Counted from the first letter of the stretch, positions 44,587-53,507 are shown. The stretch is DNA of 64,000 bases from Natronolimnohabitans sp. A-GB9 (GCF_030848565.1 NZ_JAVDDV010000004.1:124001-188000); one strand, 5' to 3'. Made by a program: numbers and translations. Notes: generated by a model not told the origin, from the letters alone.

Positions 44587-44835
44587 ATGCGTGTCAGCGT
44601 TATCGGTGGCGGGACGGTCACCGACGAACAGGCGGCCCGTGCCGAGGCCGTCGGTCGAGAGCTCGCCGGCGGCGTCGGAACGCTCACCGAAATCGGCTTC
44701 GCCGGTATCTACGACCGGCCCGTCGTCGGCCTCGAGACCCACGACGTCTCCGATATCGACATCGACCTCGAGACCGTCTCCTCCCCCGAAGCGGCCGTCG
44801 ACACCGTGGAAGCCGCCCTCGAGCGCGAGCCGTGA
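44587..44835 (+). CDS. Internally deleted TIGR00725-type Rossmann nucleotide-binding protein
   Basis: 82 residues. The first 27 (MRVSVIGGGTVTDEQAARAE...) match the N-terminus of the TIGR00725/LOG-like haloarchaeal family, normally about 150-165 residues. The next segment, AGGVGTLTEIGFAGIYDRPVVGLE, matches the region after the family core, followed by the usual C-terminal SSPEAAVDTVEAAL. About 75 residues, including the GGxGGVMEA phosphate-binding core, appear to be missing in frame. It may be a decayed gene still read as an ORF, or a functional microprotein. Confidence 0.7.
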   Translation: MRVSVIGGGTVTDEQAARAEAVGRELAGGVGTLTEIGFAGIYDRPVVGLETHDVSDIDIDLETVSSPEAAVDTVEAALEREP

Positions 44836-44885
44836 CGACTCCGTCCTTCGCAGCTTTTTCGACGGTCCGCAGTCTTGAGACGAGT

Positions 44886-45614
44886 ATGAGCGACTTCGAC
44901 AAGGAGGCCGAGCGCGAGAAGCTTCGGGAGAAGTACGAGCGTGACAAACAGGAGCGCCAGGCCACCCAGCGCATGAGCGATCTGCTGCTCAAGGGTGCGA
45001 CGATGACCAACGCCCACTGTGGCACCTGTGGGGATCCGCTGTTCCAGATGGACGGCACCACGTTCTGTCCGAGCTGTCACGGCAACCCCGACGCCGTCGA
45101 GGGAACGGACCTCGAGGCCCAACCAGCCGACGAGACGACCGAGGAGCCGACGTCCGATCGCGAGCCAGCGGCGACTTCGGAGTCCACGGCCGACACCGAA
45201 CCGGAACCTGCGACCGACGACCGACCAGCACGGACGGACCGCCAGCAAGACCAGTCGACCGACACGGGTTCGGACCCCGACTCGAGGACAACGGCCGATG
45301 CCCCCGCTCCGGACGCGTCCCCGACATCCGCTGCGAGCGATCGGCAGCCGTCGGCGGCTCGCTCGCACGCCTCCGACGCCGACCGCGAATCCGTCGATCG
45401 GTCGACCGACGGCGACCGGCGTTCGTCGGGCCGTACGCCGGCGACGGAGGCGTCCCGTCCCGCGGACGGCGACCTCGAGACTGCCCACGCCTCGCTCGTC
45501 GCGGCCCTCGAGAAGTTCGCCGGGAAAGCCGCCGCGACGGACGATCCACGCTACGCGCGGGAGTGTCTCGAGGCCGCTCGCGAAGCCGGCGAGACGCTCG
45601 AGACGCTTCGCTAA
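44886..45614 (+). CDS. SSA1/autoantigen p27-type zinc-ribbon protein
   Basis: 242 residues. The N-terminal charged helix (MSDFDKEAEREKLREKYERD) is followed by RMSDLLLKGATMTNAHCGTCGDPLFQMDGTTFCPSCHG (about 29-66), the Sjogren's/scleroderma autoantigen 1 zinc ribbon with two CxxC pairs. Residues about 75-195 are a disordered acidic Thr/Ser/Asp linker. The last 45 residues form an Ala/Glu-rich helix. The archaeal function is unknown; a nucleic-acid or protein-complex role is possible. The TAA stop opens a short element shared with the HTTM gene. Confidence 0.85.
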   Translation: MSDFDKEAEREKLREKYERDKQERQATQRMSDLLLKGATMTNAHCGTCGDPLFQMDGTTFCPSCHGNPDAVEGTDLEAQPADETTEEPTSDREPAATSESTADTEPEPATDDRPARTDRQQDQSTDTGSDPDSRTTADAPAPDASPTSAASDRQPSAARSHASDADRESVDRSTDGDRRSSGRTPATEASRPADGDLETAHASLVAALEKFAGKAAATDDPRYARECLEAAREAGETLETLR

Positions 45615-45663
45615 GACGGTCTCCAGTCGATTTTCGGGTTCATACTGTCGGCTGAGCGTCTCA
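45612..45663. repeat. Short element joining two convergent stop codons
   Basis: It runs from TAAGACGGTCTCC at the forward stop to GAGCGTCTCA at the leftward HTTM stop. In between is CATACTGTCGGCTGAG, a type B-like end. Both stops are part of the repeat ends. Confidence 0.5.
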
Positions 45664-47238
45664 GAACTCGGGTTCTGCGATCGGCTTCGGTTCAGCGTCG
45701 CCACAGCCGTGTGAGTAAAACTGTGCCGACCGCTTCTCCCGATTCTCGTGGTCGTCGATCGTCTCGAGGGTGACGTCCTCGTAGACGACGTACATGGTGA
45801 GGTGGGTCAGTTCGACGTCGTTCTCGTCGGCCCACGTGGTACAGATGTGTTCGGCGAGGACGCTGGGGACGTCGGTGTCGTCGAAGCCGCCGCGGCGCAC
45901 GCTGTTCATGTAGAACCGCTCCCGGTAGGTGTCGTACTGCGTGTGGAGCTCGTCTGACGGCCGGTCGAAGGTCAACGGCCGTTCGTTGTAGACGTCGATC
46001 CGTTCGCCGTCCGCGGTTTCGGCCGGGAACACGTAGTAGCGATCCGTCGTCCGGGGTGTCGGCGCGAAGACGCTCCACTCGGGTTGGTCGACGCCGAAAC
46101 TCGAGGCGACGTCGTCGACCGGTTCGGGTGGTCCCCCGCCCCCGTCGGCGACGCCGCCGATCGGAACGTACGATACCGCCGAGAACAACACGAGCGAGAC
46201 GACGACGACGGCAAGTGACACGCTGTACAGCCCCGATTTCGCCCGCTCGAGCGACGAACTCCCCAGTCGGGGGTAGGGGACGGTGGCGCCACTGGCTGCG
46301 AGCCGTGTCCGAACGTCGGCGGACCACGTGGTATCGACACCCAGGCGATCCGCGACGGCCTTGAGGTCGTCCCAGAACTGTGCCTGCAGGAACAACAACA
46401 GGCCCGCGATCGCGACGTAGGGGAATGCGCCGATGCGGACCGTCAGGATGAACGAGGCGTGGCCACCCATAAACAGCCCGACGAGGGCCATCCGTTTGCG
46501 GCCGACGAGGAGAATCAGCAGCCACGAGAACATGAGCATGTAGTACCAGAGATGCGTGCCCAGTTCCAGCAACGTGGGGAACTGACGGGCGACGCCGACG
46601 AACAGGTAGCTCATGTCGTCCAGGCCCATGATCAGCGGCGTCGCCTCGCCGCCCGTCCACAGCTCGTCCTGGGACTTGTGATACCAGTTGAGGAAGTACA
46701 TGAAGACCATCTGGCCGAGGATCAGCGCCGAGGCGACGCCGGCCACACTCGTACGTGGCTCGCGGTCGGCGTGGACGGCGTCGATCGACCAGCGCTCGCC
46801 AAGCGGGAGGAAGATCGCCCAGAACAACAGCAGCCGAAAGAGCGTATCGGCGTAGCTCAACACGAACGGATTGTGGTGGTCGAGCGACACGACGAACAGA
46901 AAGGAAAGGACCGTCGCAAGTCGCGTCCGGTAGCCGACGATCAACTGGATCGCGATCAGTACCTGCAGCCCCATCAGCGCCGCGATCAGCGTCGGATCCG
47001 TCGTCAAGTGATAGATCGAGACGGCGCCGTCGGCGCTCAGTTCCCTCGCCAGCGACTGCGGAACGACGCCGTCGTCGGTGTAGAAGTACGAGAAGTTCCG
47101 CGACCGAAGGAGGACGTCCGCGACGATGAGCAGCCCGACGAACACCCGGAAGACGGCCAGCGTCCGCGTATCGATCCGGACACACTCCGCGAGATTCGTT
47201 CGAAAGCGCGTCGCAAGTCGATCGAGTTGGGCTCGCAC
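45661..47238 (-). CDS. HTTM-domain membrane protein (copy 1)
   Basis: 525 residues with about nine membrane segments. The N-terminal two thirds (RIDTRTLAVFRVFVGLLIVADVLLRSRNF, SLDHHNPFVLSYADTLFRLLLFWAIFLPLGERWSIDA) match the HTTM domain named for vitamin K-dependent gamma-carboxylase. The carboxylase activity is not established for archaeal members. The C-terminal 160 residues are an extracellular acidic domain after a last helix. A close paralog lies at 51076 on the same strand, with long stretches nearly identical in DNA. It is monocistronic, ending on a repeat-borne stop codon. Confidence 0.85.
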   Translation of the reverse strand: MRAQLDRLATRFRTNLAECVRIDTRTLAVFRVFVGLLIVADVLLRSRNFSYFYTDDGVVPQSLARELSADGAVSIYHLTTDPTLIAALMGLQVLIAIQLIVGYRTRLATVLSFLFVVSLDHHNPFVLSYADTLFRLLLFWAIFLPLGERWSIDAVHADREPRTSVAGVASALILGQMVFMYFLNWYHKSQDELWTGGEATPLIMGLDDMSYLFVGVARQFPTLLELGTHLWYYMLMFSWLLILLVGRKRMALVGLFMGGHASFILTVRIGAFPYVAIAGLLLFLQAQFWDDLKAVADRLGVDTTWSADVRTRLAASGATVPYPRLGSSSLERAKSGLYSVSLAVVVVSLVLFSAVSYVPIGGVADGGGGPPEPVDDVASSFGVDQPEWSVFAPTPRTTDRYYVFPAETADGERIDVYNERPLTFDRPSDELHTQYDTYRERFYMNSVRRGGFDDTDVPSVLAEHICTTWADENDVELTHLTMYVVYEDVTLETIDDHENREKRSAQFYSHGCGDAEPKPIAEPEF

Positions 47239-47410
47239 GGACTCACCTCCCCCCTGCCGATATCGCCGTCATTGCCGCACTCGGCTCGATTTCTATCGCT
47301 CTCTGGCTCGACATTCGTCAGTGATCTCTCTGCTACTCGAGAAGCATCCGATATATGTTTTCTGGTCGAAACGTTTCCGCAGAACCGGTTCACTGACCGA
47401 TAGCAGCGTC

Positions 47411-47495
47411 TCATACGGCGGACCGTCCGTCAGCTTCGACACACCGACGGTCCGGCTAGGATTTCGCCGGGAAACCGGGACAGCGATCCGTCTCA
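47411..47495. repeat. Palindromic intergenic element, type A variant
   Basis: The left end TCATACGGCGGACCGTCCG and right end GGGACAGCGATCCGTCTCA bracket CACACCGACGGTCCGGC and CGCCGGGAAACC. The final TCA is the TGA stop of hef. The region 47239-47410 upstream of the HTTM gene carries no gene. Confidence 0.65.
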
Positions 47496-49928
47496 GCCGG
47501 TGTACTCGCTACCGATTACCTCCCGGATCCGTTCGGCAGTCACGTTCCCGACGCCGTCGGCGGCCTGGAGTTCTTCCTCGCTGGCGATCATCACCGCCTC
47601 GACGGTGCCGAACTCCTCGAGCAGCGACCGCGCCGTGACGGGACCGATCTCGGCGATCGACGAAACGACGTACTCCTGTTGTTCGGCCAGCGTCTTGGCG
47701 CCTTTCTCGCCGTGGACCGACACCGTCCGGTCGCTCGTCTCCTGTTCTCGGCCTGCGATCACCGCCAGTAGTTCGGTCGTTTCGTCCTCGTCCGTCGTCC
47801 GGAGGACGCTCGCCCCGAAGTCGACGGCCAGACTCGAGAGCGCGCCACGGACCGCGTTCGGGTGGACGTCCCGCTGCTCGTAGAGGCCGTCGCCCTCGAC
47901 GACGACGATCGGCCGGGAGTAGTGGCGGGCCATCGCGCCGACCTGCTCGAAGACCGACCGGTCGCCGTCGACCAGCGAGTCGACGAAGTCCGCGACCGAC
48001 TTGCGTTCGACGACGACCCGGTCCGAACAGATGTAGTCACCGACCTCGAGCGTCTCGAGACGGACCGCACAGTCGTCCCGTTTCGAGAGGTCCCGCGCGA
48101 TGTTGGCGTCCATCTCGCGCTGGTCGGCGACGATCTCGATCGTCTCACCGTCAGCGTGGGGTTCGTGGGTCTCGACGGCGGTTGTGTCCGCGCCGTCGTC
48201 ACTCGAGTCCGACTCTCCGTCCGAAAACTCCTGTAGTCCCGGCTGTGACTCGACCCCTTCGGTTCCGGTGGAAGAATCGCCGACTGCGCCGGGATCGTCT
48301 CCGTCGTCGTTTACGTTCGCCCCGCTCTCCGTGTCGTCGAAATCCGTCAGGGCCTGCTGAGAGTCGTCGAGTTCCTCCTCGATGTCGTCGGCGACGCCTT
48401 TCAGGTCCCGCAGTTCCGACTCCATCTCTTTTTCCCGTCGCCGTGAGATCCAGAAGTAGGCCTCGTCACGGGTGTCTTCTGCCATGAGAACGACGACGCG
48501 TCCCTCCGACTGGCGGCCGGTTCGGCCCTTGCGCTGGATCGAGCGGATCGCCGTCGGGACGGGCTCGTAGAAGAGGACGAGGTCGACCTCCGGGACGTCT
48601 AACCCCTCCTCGGCGACCGACGTCGAGACCAGCACCTCGAACTCGCCGGCCCGGAAGTCGTCCAAGACTTCCTGTTGTTGCGTTTGGGTCATGCCGTCGG
48701 ATCCTTCCCGGTCCCCTTGCCCGACGAACCGCTTGGCGTCGAAACTGTCGCTCAAAAAGTCGGTCAGCGCTTCCGCCGTGTCGCGCGATTCCGTGAAGAC
48801 GATCACCCGCTCGCCGTCCTCGAGGCCTAACGTCTCGGCGAGCAGCATGCGGGTCTTCCGATACTTCGGATGCAACTGGTCGAAGTCTTCGGCCTTGCGC
48901 ATGGCCTCCCGGACGCGAGGATCGGAGACCAGCCGCTGGCTGGCTTTCGACGCACCCGAGGAGCGGGCCTGGTTGCGCTGCCGGTCGAAGTACCGACGGA
49001 CGGCCTCGACGCTCTGGGTCTCGACGAGCGTGACCGCCTGCCGGAGCTTCATCACTTCGGCGTGGATCGACATCCCCTCGTATCCTTCCGACTGGTCGTT
49101 GTTGATCAGCTCCTGAAGCTTCGCCCGCATCCGGTTGAGATCCTTCTGGGACTGATCGGGCTGGGTGGAGTCGGCGATCCCCAGCTCTTTGAGCGTCTCG
49201 AGGCGGTCCGTGATCACCTCGTTCAAGGCGTCACGGATCTCTAAGACCTCCTCGGGGAGTTCGATTCGCTCCCACTCGACGTCGGTGTCGTGGGTAAACT
49301 CCGAGACGTCGGCGTCCTCTTCGGTCATCACCTCGACCTCCTGAATGCCCAAGTTCTCACAGACCTCGAGGATGGCTTCCTCGTCGCCGCCAGGGGAGGC
49401 ACTCATTCCGGTAACGAGGGGGGTACGCGCGTCGGCGTGGTAGCGCTCGGCGATGTAGTTGTAGGCGTAGTCGCCGGTCGCGCGGTGACACTCGTCGAAG
49501 GTGATGTGGGTGACGTCGGCAAGCGAGATCCGTGAGCCGACGAGGTCGTTCTCGATCACCTGCGGCGTCGCCATCACGACCGTCGCCTCGGTCCACGTCG
49601 CGGCGCGGTCTTCGGGGCTGACGTCGCCGGTGAAGACGACGACCTCCTCGTCCGGAATTTGGAGGGCGTCGCGGTAGAACTCGGCGTGTTGCTGGACGAG
49701 GGGTTTCGTCGGCGCGAGCATCACCGATTTCCCGCCGACCTCCTCGAGCCTGCGAGCGGTCACGAGCAGGCTCACCGTCGTCTTCCCCAATCCGGTGGGG
49801 AGACAGACGAGCGTGTGATCGTTCGCTGCCGTGCCGGCGAGTTTCAACTGATAGAGTCGGCGCTCGAGGAAATCGGGCTCGAGCAACGGATGCTCGATCG
49901 AGGGCGGTTCCTCGTCCTGGGCTGCCAT
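47493..49928 (-). CDS. hef: Hef helicase-nuclease (FANCM/XPF-like)
   Basis: 811 residues joining two enzymes. The N-terminal superfamily 2 helicase has Walker A LPTGLGKTT (about 43-51), DECH in HITFDECHRATG (about 146) and motif VI IQRKGRTGRQSEGR. An acidic disordered linker (about 530-610) follows. The C-terminal ERCC4 nuclease carries ADQREMDANIARDL and the catalytic VVVERKSVADFVDSLVDG, then two helix-hairpin-helix motifs (SLLEEFGTVEAVMIA, ADGVGNVTAERI). Hef processes stalled forks and, in Haloferax, is needed when Holliday-junction resolvase is lost. I chose the ATG at 49928 (MAAQDEEPP) over the longer frame. Confidence 0.93.
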   Translation of the reverse strand: MAAQDEEPPSIEHPLLEPDFLERRLYQLKLAGTAANDHTLVCLPTGLGKTTVSLLVTARRLEEVGGKSVMLAPTKPLVQQHAEFYRDALQIPDEEVVVFTGDVSPEDRAATWTEATVVMATPQVIENDLVGSRISLADVTHITFDECHRATGDYAYNYIAERYHADARTPLVTGMSASPGGDEEAILEVCENLGIQEVEVMTEEDADVSEFTHDTDVEWERIELPEEVLEIRDALNEVITDRLETLKELGIADSTQPDQSQKDLNRMRAKLQELINNDQSEGYEGMSIHAEVMKLRQAVTLVETQSVEAVRRYFDRQRNQARSSGASKASQRLVSDPRVREAMRKAEDFDQLHPKYRKTRMLLAETLGLEDGERVIVFTESRDTAEALTDFLSDSFDAKRFVGQGDREGSDGMTQTQQQEVLDDFRAGEFEVLVSTSVAEEGLDVPEVDLVLFYEPVPTAIRSIQRKGRTGRQSEGRVVVLMAEDTRDEAYFWISRRREKEMESELRDLKGVADDIEEELDDSQQALTDFDDTESGANVNDDGDDPGAVGDSSTGTEGVESQPGLQEFSDGESDSSDDGADTTAVETHEPHADGETIEIVADQREMDANIARDLSKRDDCAVRLETLEVGDYICSDRVVVERKSVADFVDSLVDGDRSVFEQVGAMARHYSRPIVVVEGDGLYEQRDVHPNAVRGALSSLAVDFGASVLRTTDEDETTELLAVIAGREQETSDRTVSVHGEKGAKTLAEQQEYVVSSIAEIGPVTARSLLEEFGTVEAVMIASEEELQAADGVGNVTAERIREVIGSEYTG

Positions 49929-50040
49929 TGCCGGCGGTTCGAGACGGCCGCGGTTAAGCGTTGAGAAAGCGGGGTGAAAGTGAACTGCCTCGAGTGACGG
50001 ATCGAAAACCCGGAACGGCACGGCACTCGAGCCACCGCTT

Positions 50041-50132
50041 ATACTGCCGGACAGCAGTCAGTGAGCCGTCGGTCGCGAGTTCGCGGCCGCAGTCGGGCGA
50101 CCGACGGTGAGTCGTTCTGTCCGGCAGTATTA
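50041..50132. repeat. Palindromic intergenic element, type B, ending on a stop codon
   Basis: ATACTGCCGGACAGCAGTCA on the left pairs with TCTGTCCGGCAGTAT on the right; GTCGGTCGCGA pairs with GGGCGACCGAC. The last three bases TTA are the TAA stop of the orphan permease. It is shorter than the 113-base copies through loss of part of the centre. Confidence 0.78.
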
Positions 50133-50957
50133 CAGGTCAGCGCGCTCGAACCGCCAGTAGCCAAGCGCCAGCGGCAGTCCGATCCAGATGCCGAGGACGA
50201 CGAACGCGAACCAGTGTTGGAGGTAAAACGGTACGTCGCCGCCGTTGCTAACCGCCACCGACGCGCTACTGATCTCGCTGTCTCGGATCGAGGCGACCGC
50301 GTTGACGATGTCTTCGGAGACGGTAGTGAGTTCGAACCGGTAGACGAACGTCTCCGCACGGCCGTCGACGAGTCCCAGCCACCCGTTGATGAGAGCGAAG
50401 ATCGTATCCCAGCTGTAAACGAGCACGAAGATGGCGAATCCGGCGACGCTCGCGACCGTCTCCGAGGTCGTCATCGCCGACGCGGCGTAGCCGACGACGA
50501 CGAAGATGAGCCCGAAAAAAAGGACGACGACCAACATTCCGACGAACGGGACGACTGCGAAGTCGCTGATACCGAAAAAGAGGATCAGAAACGCCGGCAC
50601 GTAGCCGACGAGGACCGCGGTCGTAAAGACCGCCAGTCGGCCGAGGAACTTCCCGACGTAGACGTCGCGACGCGTGTGAGGCAGGGACAGCAGGAACGTG
50701 ATCGTCTCGAGGCGGCGCTCGCGGACGATCGATTTGATACTCACGAGCAACGCGGTCACGGGCGCGAGGACAGTCATCACGAACACCATCGAGACCAACG
50801 TTCCGATGGGGAAACCGTCGTCGACGCTGGTGCCGGCGGTGACGTCGTAGAGTGCAACGACGGGGAGAAACAGGACGAACAACGCCATCAGCACCCACAG
50901 CTCCCGCGATCGGATCGCGTTACGGTAGTCGTTTTTCGCGACAGTGAGCGCGCTCAT
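50130..50957 (-). CDS. Orphan ABC-2 type permease
   Basis: 275 residues with six membrane helices; a close paralog of the permease at 36510, sharing APVTALLVSIKSIVRER, LLSLPHTR and SNGGDVPFYLQHWFAF. Unlike the other three ABC-2 permeases in the window, it has no ATPase gene beside it: upstream is 118 bases and then an HTTM gene. It may use an ATPase encoded elsewhere, perhaps a paralog's. An AT-rich stretch upstream (CAATACAGTAGACTAACATATAGATC) could be its promoter. Confidence 0.85.
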   Translation of the reverse strand: MSALTVAKNDYRNAIRSRELWVLMALFVLFLPVVALYDVTAGTSVDDGFPIGTLVSMVFVMTVLAPVTALLVSIKSIVRERRLETITFLLSLPHTRRDVYVGKFLGRLAVFTTAVLVGYVPAFLILFFGISDFAVVPFVGMLVVVLFFGLIFVVVGYAASAMTTSETVASVAGFAIFVLVYSWDTIFALINGWLGLVDGRAETFVYRFELTTVSEDIVNAVASIRDSEISSASVAVSNGGDVPFYLQHWFAFVVLGIWIGLPLALGYWRFERADL

Positions 50958-51075
50958 TGAACCACCTCGAGTACTCCATTCATCTCGATATCAATACAGT
51001 AGACTAACATATAGATCTTAAATTTTACTCGTTCCACACTCGATCGGGAAACTGGGACCGTGCTCCCCGGCTCGG

Positions 51076-52725
51076 TCACTCCGGTGACGGGAACGATCCC
51101 GGCTCGTTGTCGCCACAACCGTGGCGGTAGAACCGGTCGAACTCCCGGTCTCGGTGTTCGGGGTCGTCGACTGTGTCGTGAGTGATCTCCTCCTCGACGA
51201 CGTACATCTCGAGGCTGACGAGTTCCTCGTCGTGTTCCTCGGGCCACCGCTCACAGACGTGTTCAGCCATCATGTCGGGGATGTCGTTGCTGTAGCCGCC
51301 GCGGCGCACGCTGTTCATGTAGAACCGCTCCCGATAGGTGTCGTGTTGCTTCTGTAACTCGTCGTGCGGTCGATCGAAGGTAAGGGGCCGTTCGTTGTAT
51401 GCGTCGACCAGGTCGCCGCTCTCGGTCTCGGCGGGGAAGACGTAGTAGCGGTCCGTCGTCCGTGGGTCCGGTCCGGCGAAGACTCCCCAGCCGATCGGCT
51501 GGTCGATCCCCAGCCTCGAGGCGGTCGTCTCGACGTGGGCGACGCCGGTCGTCTCCGAGAGCGTCTCGTCGATTGCGCCGTCGACCCGTTGCTCGAGCGG
51601 TTCGTCGCTTTCCCCGTCGACTGCGGCCACACCGACGTTGAAGGCGACGACGACCGTGACGAACAGGATCGTGACGACGACGACACCGAGCGCAAGGGTG
51701 TACACACGTTCCCGAGCGGTCGCGAAGCGGTCGTCGGTCACCCGAACGTCTGGCACGCGTCCTGCGAGTGTCTCGAGACGGCTCGCTCGAGCGGCCAGTC
51801 GTGAGGGATCGATTCCCAGTCGCCTCCCGACGGCGGCCAGATCGTCCCAGAATCGCGCCTGCAGGAAGAGGAGGACGCCCGCGAGTGCGACGTAGGGGAA
51901 CGCGCCGATGCGGACCGTCACCGCAAAGGAGAGGTGGCCTCCGACGAACAGCCCGACCAGCAGCATGCGCGGGCGCCCGCGGAGGAGGATCAACAGCGGC
52001 GAGGAAAGCAGCATCCAGAACCAGAGCAAGCCGCCGTACTCGAGCAGCGTCGGGAACTGCCCGATTGTATCGCCGAGCAGGAACGTCATCTCGTCGATGC
52101 CCATCACCAGCGGCGCCGCGTCGCCGCCGGTCCAGACGTCGGACTGGGATTTGATCAGCCCGTTCGTGAAGTACATAAAGACCATCTGTGTGAGGATTAG
52201 CGCCGAGGCGACGCCGGCGACGCTCGCGCGCGGTTCGCGGTCGGCGTGGACGGCGTCGATCGACCAGCGCTCGCCAAGCGGGAGGAAGATCGCCCAGAAT
52301 AACAGCAACCGAAAGAGCGTGTCGGCGTAGCTCAACACGAACGGGTTGTGGTGATCGAGCGATACGACAAACAGGAAGGTAAGCACTGTCGCGAGCCGCG
52401 TCTTATAGCCGACGATCAACTGGATCGCGATCAACCCCTGTAGACCCAGCAGCGCCGCGATCAGCGTCGGATCCGTCGTCAGATGATAGACCGAGAACGG
52501 AGCCGGCGAAACCGTCTCGAGGACGAGCGACTGGGGAACGACGCCGTCACTGGTGTAGAAAAACCCGAAGTTCCGCGACCGAAGGAAGAGGTCGGCGACG
52601 ACGAGGAGGCCAGCGAACACCCGGAAGACGGCCAGCGTCCGCGTGTCGATCCGAACGCCGCGTCGCAGACGAGCACGGAGCCGTCGACTAGACTCGGAGA
52701 GAGACGGTACTGTCGCAGGACCCAT
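51076..52725 (-). CDS. HTTM-domain membrane protein (copy 2)
   Basis: 549 residues, paralogous to the protein encoded at 45661. The membrane part shares RIDTRTLAVFRVF.GLLVVAD and LLLFWAIFLPLGERWSIDAVH. The two genes diverge in the loop after the last helix and in the extracellular domain, though YYVFPAET, LTFDRP and YRERFYMNSVRRGG remain. This copy has about 25 extra residues before the external domain. The family is related to gamma-glutamyl carboxylase by fold; activity unknown. Same orientation as copy 1. Confidence 0.85.
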   Translation of the reverse strand: MGPATVPSLSESSRRLRARLRRGVRIDTRTLAVFRVFAGLLVVADLFLRSRNFGFFYTSDGVVPQSLVLETVSPAPFSVYHLTTDPTLIAALLGLQGLIAIQLIVGYKTRLATVLTFLFVVSLDHHNPFVLSYADTLFRLLLFWAIFLPLGERWSIDAVHADREPRASVAGVASALILTQMVFMYFTNGLIKSQSDVWTGGDAAPLVMGIDEMTFLLGDTIGQFPTLLEYGGLLWFWMLLSSPLLILLRGRPRMLLVGLFVGGHLSFAVTVRIGAFPYVALAGVLLFLQARFWDDLAAVGRRLGIDPSRLAARASRLETLAGRVPDVRVTDDRFATARERVYTLALGVVVVTILFVTVVVAFNVGVAAVDGESDEPLEQRVDGAIDETLSETTGVAHVETTASRLGIDQPIGWGVFAGPDPRTTDRYYVFPAETESGDLVDAYNERPLTFDRPHDELQKQHDTYRERFYMNSVRRGGYSNDIPDMMAEHVCERWPEEHDEELVSLEMYVVEEEITHDTVDDPEHRDREFDRFYRHGCGDNEPGSFPSPE

Positions 52726-52915
52726 CTGTCAACGTGATCAGATGGAAACGCCATAGGTGTTACTATCGAGACACCTCCTCGCAGGCGGACTGCTGGCCGT
52801 CAGTCATGACACACCACAACCCGGCTGGGCCGGAACATCGGCACAGGGGACCGTCTCGAGGCGTTGTTCGCTGGCACTAGGACTTTCCGTACACGAGTCG
52901 TCGGCTACCCTACCT

Positions 52916-53422
52916 ATGGCCGCCGCCTTCGCCCGCGTCACGCGTCGACTCCCCGACCGCGGCCCGCTGCTCCGAGCCGTCGGATTCGTGTTGGCCGTCA
53001 ACCTGATCGGGAGCATCCCTGGCGTTCTCTCTTCGCCCGACAGCGCGTGGTTCCAGGGCCTCGAGAAACCGTGGTTCTATCCGCCCGAGATCGCGTTCCC
53101 GGTGGTCTGGACGGCCATCTTTACGCTGCTGGGGATCGCGCTCTGGCTGGTCTGGCGCAGCGACACGTCGGGACGACGGCTCGCACTGGGGCTGTTCGTC
53201 GTCCAAATGGTGTTCAACGTTGCCTGGACGCCGGCGTTTTTCTCGCTCGAGGAGCCGCTGTACGGGCTGGGCGTCATTCTCGTCCTCTGGGCTCTCCTCG
53301 TCGCCACGATCGTCGCCTTCCGCCGGGTCGATCGTCGCGCCGCGGCGCTGCTCGTCCCGTATCTCGCGTGGGTGACGTTCGCCGCGATCCTCAACTTCGA
53401 AATCTGGCGATTGAACGCATAG
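52916..53422 (+). CDS. TspO/MBR family membrane protein
   Basis: A 168-residue five-helix TspO-like protein. The Trp/Pro-rich marks are SAWFQGLEKPWFYPPEIAFPVVWT (about 44-67) and VQMVFNVAWTPAFF (about 100-113). TspO proteins bind porphyrins and other ligands and affect pigment or stress responses in bacteria; in haloarchaea a role in light or oxygen adaptation is possible but unproven. The start is the ATG at 52916. The 190 bases upstream, shared with the divergent HTTM gene, contain no ORF of note. Confidence 0.92.
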   Translation: MAAAFARVTRRLPDRGPLLRAVGFVLAVNLIGSIPGVLSSPDSAWFQGLEKPWFYPPEIAFPVVWTAIFTLLGIALWLVWRSDTSGRRLALGLFVVQMVFNVAWTPAFFSLEEPLYGLGVILVLWALLVATIVAFRRVDRRAAALLVPYLAWVTFAAILNFEIWRLNA

Positions 53423-53477
53423 CGAACGTCCACGTCCCGCCGGCCGACAGTATCAGAAACTGACGAACCGCGCCGTA

Positions 53478-53488
53478 CTTTTAAAAAC
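53478..53488 (+). promoter_or_regulatory. TATA-like element of the lipoprotein gene
   Basis: CTTTTAAAAAC lies 20-30 bases before the ATG at 53508 and fits a leaderless haloarchaeal promoter. Confidence 0.55.
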
Positions 53489-53507
53489 ATCTGATGTTCA
53501 CGCGTCT

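Noticed and set aside
46459-47403. 314-residue forward frame opposite the HTTM gene
   Set aside because: Its sequence is Glu/Arg/Gln-rich antisense shadow of a well-supported membrane protein gene.
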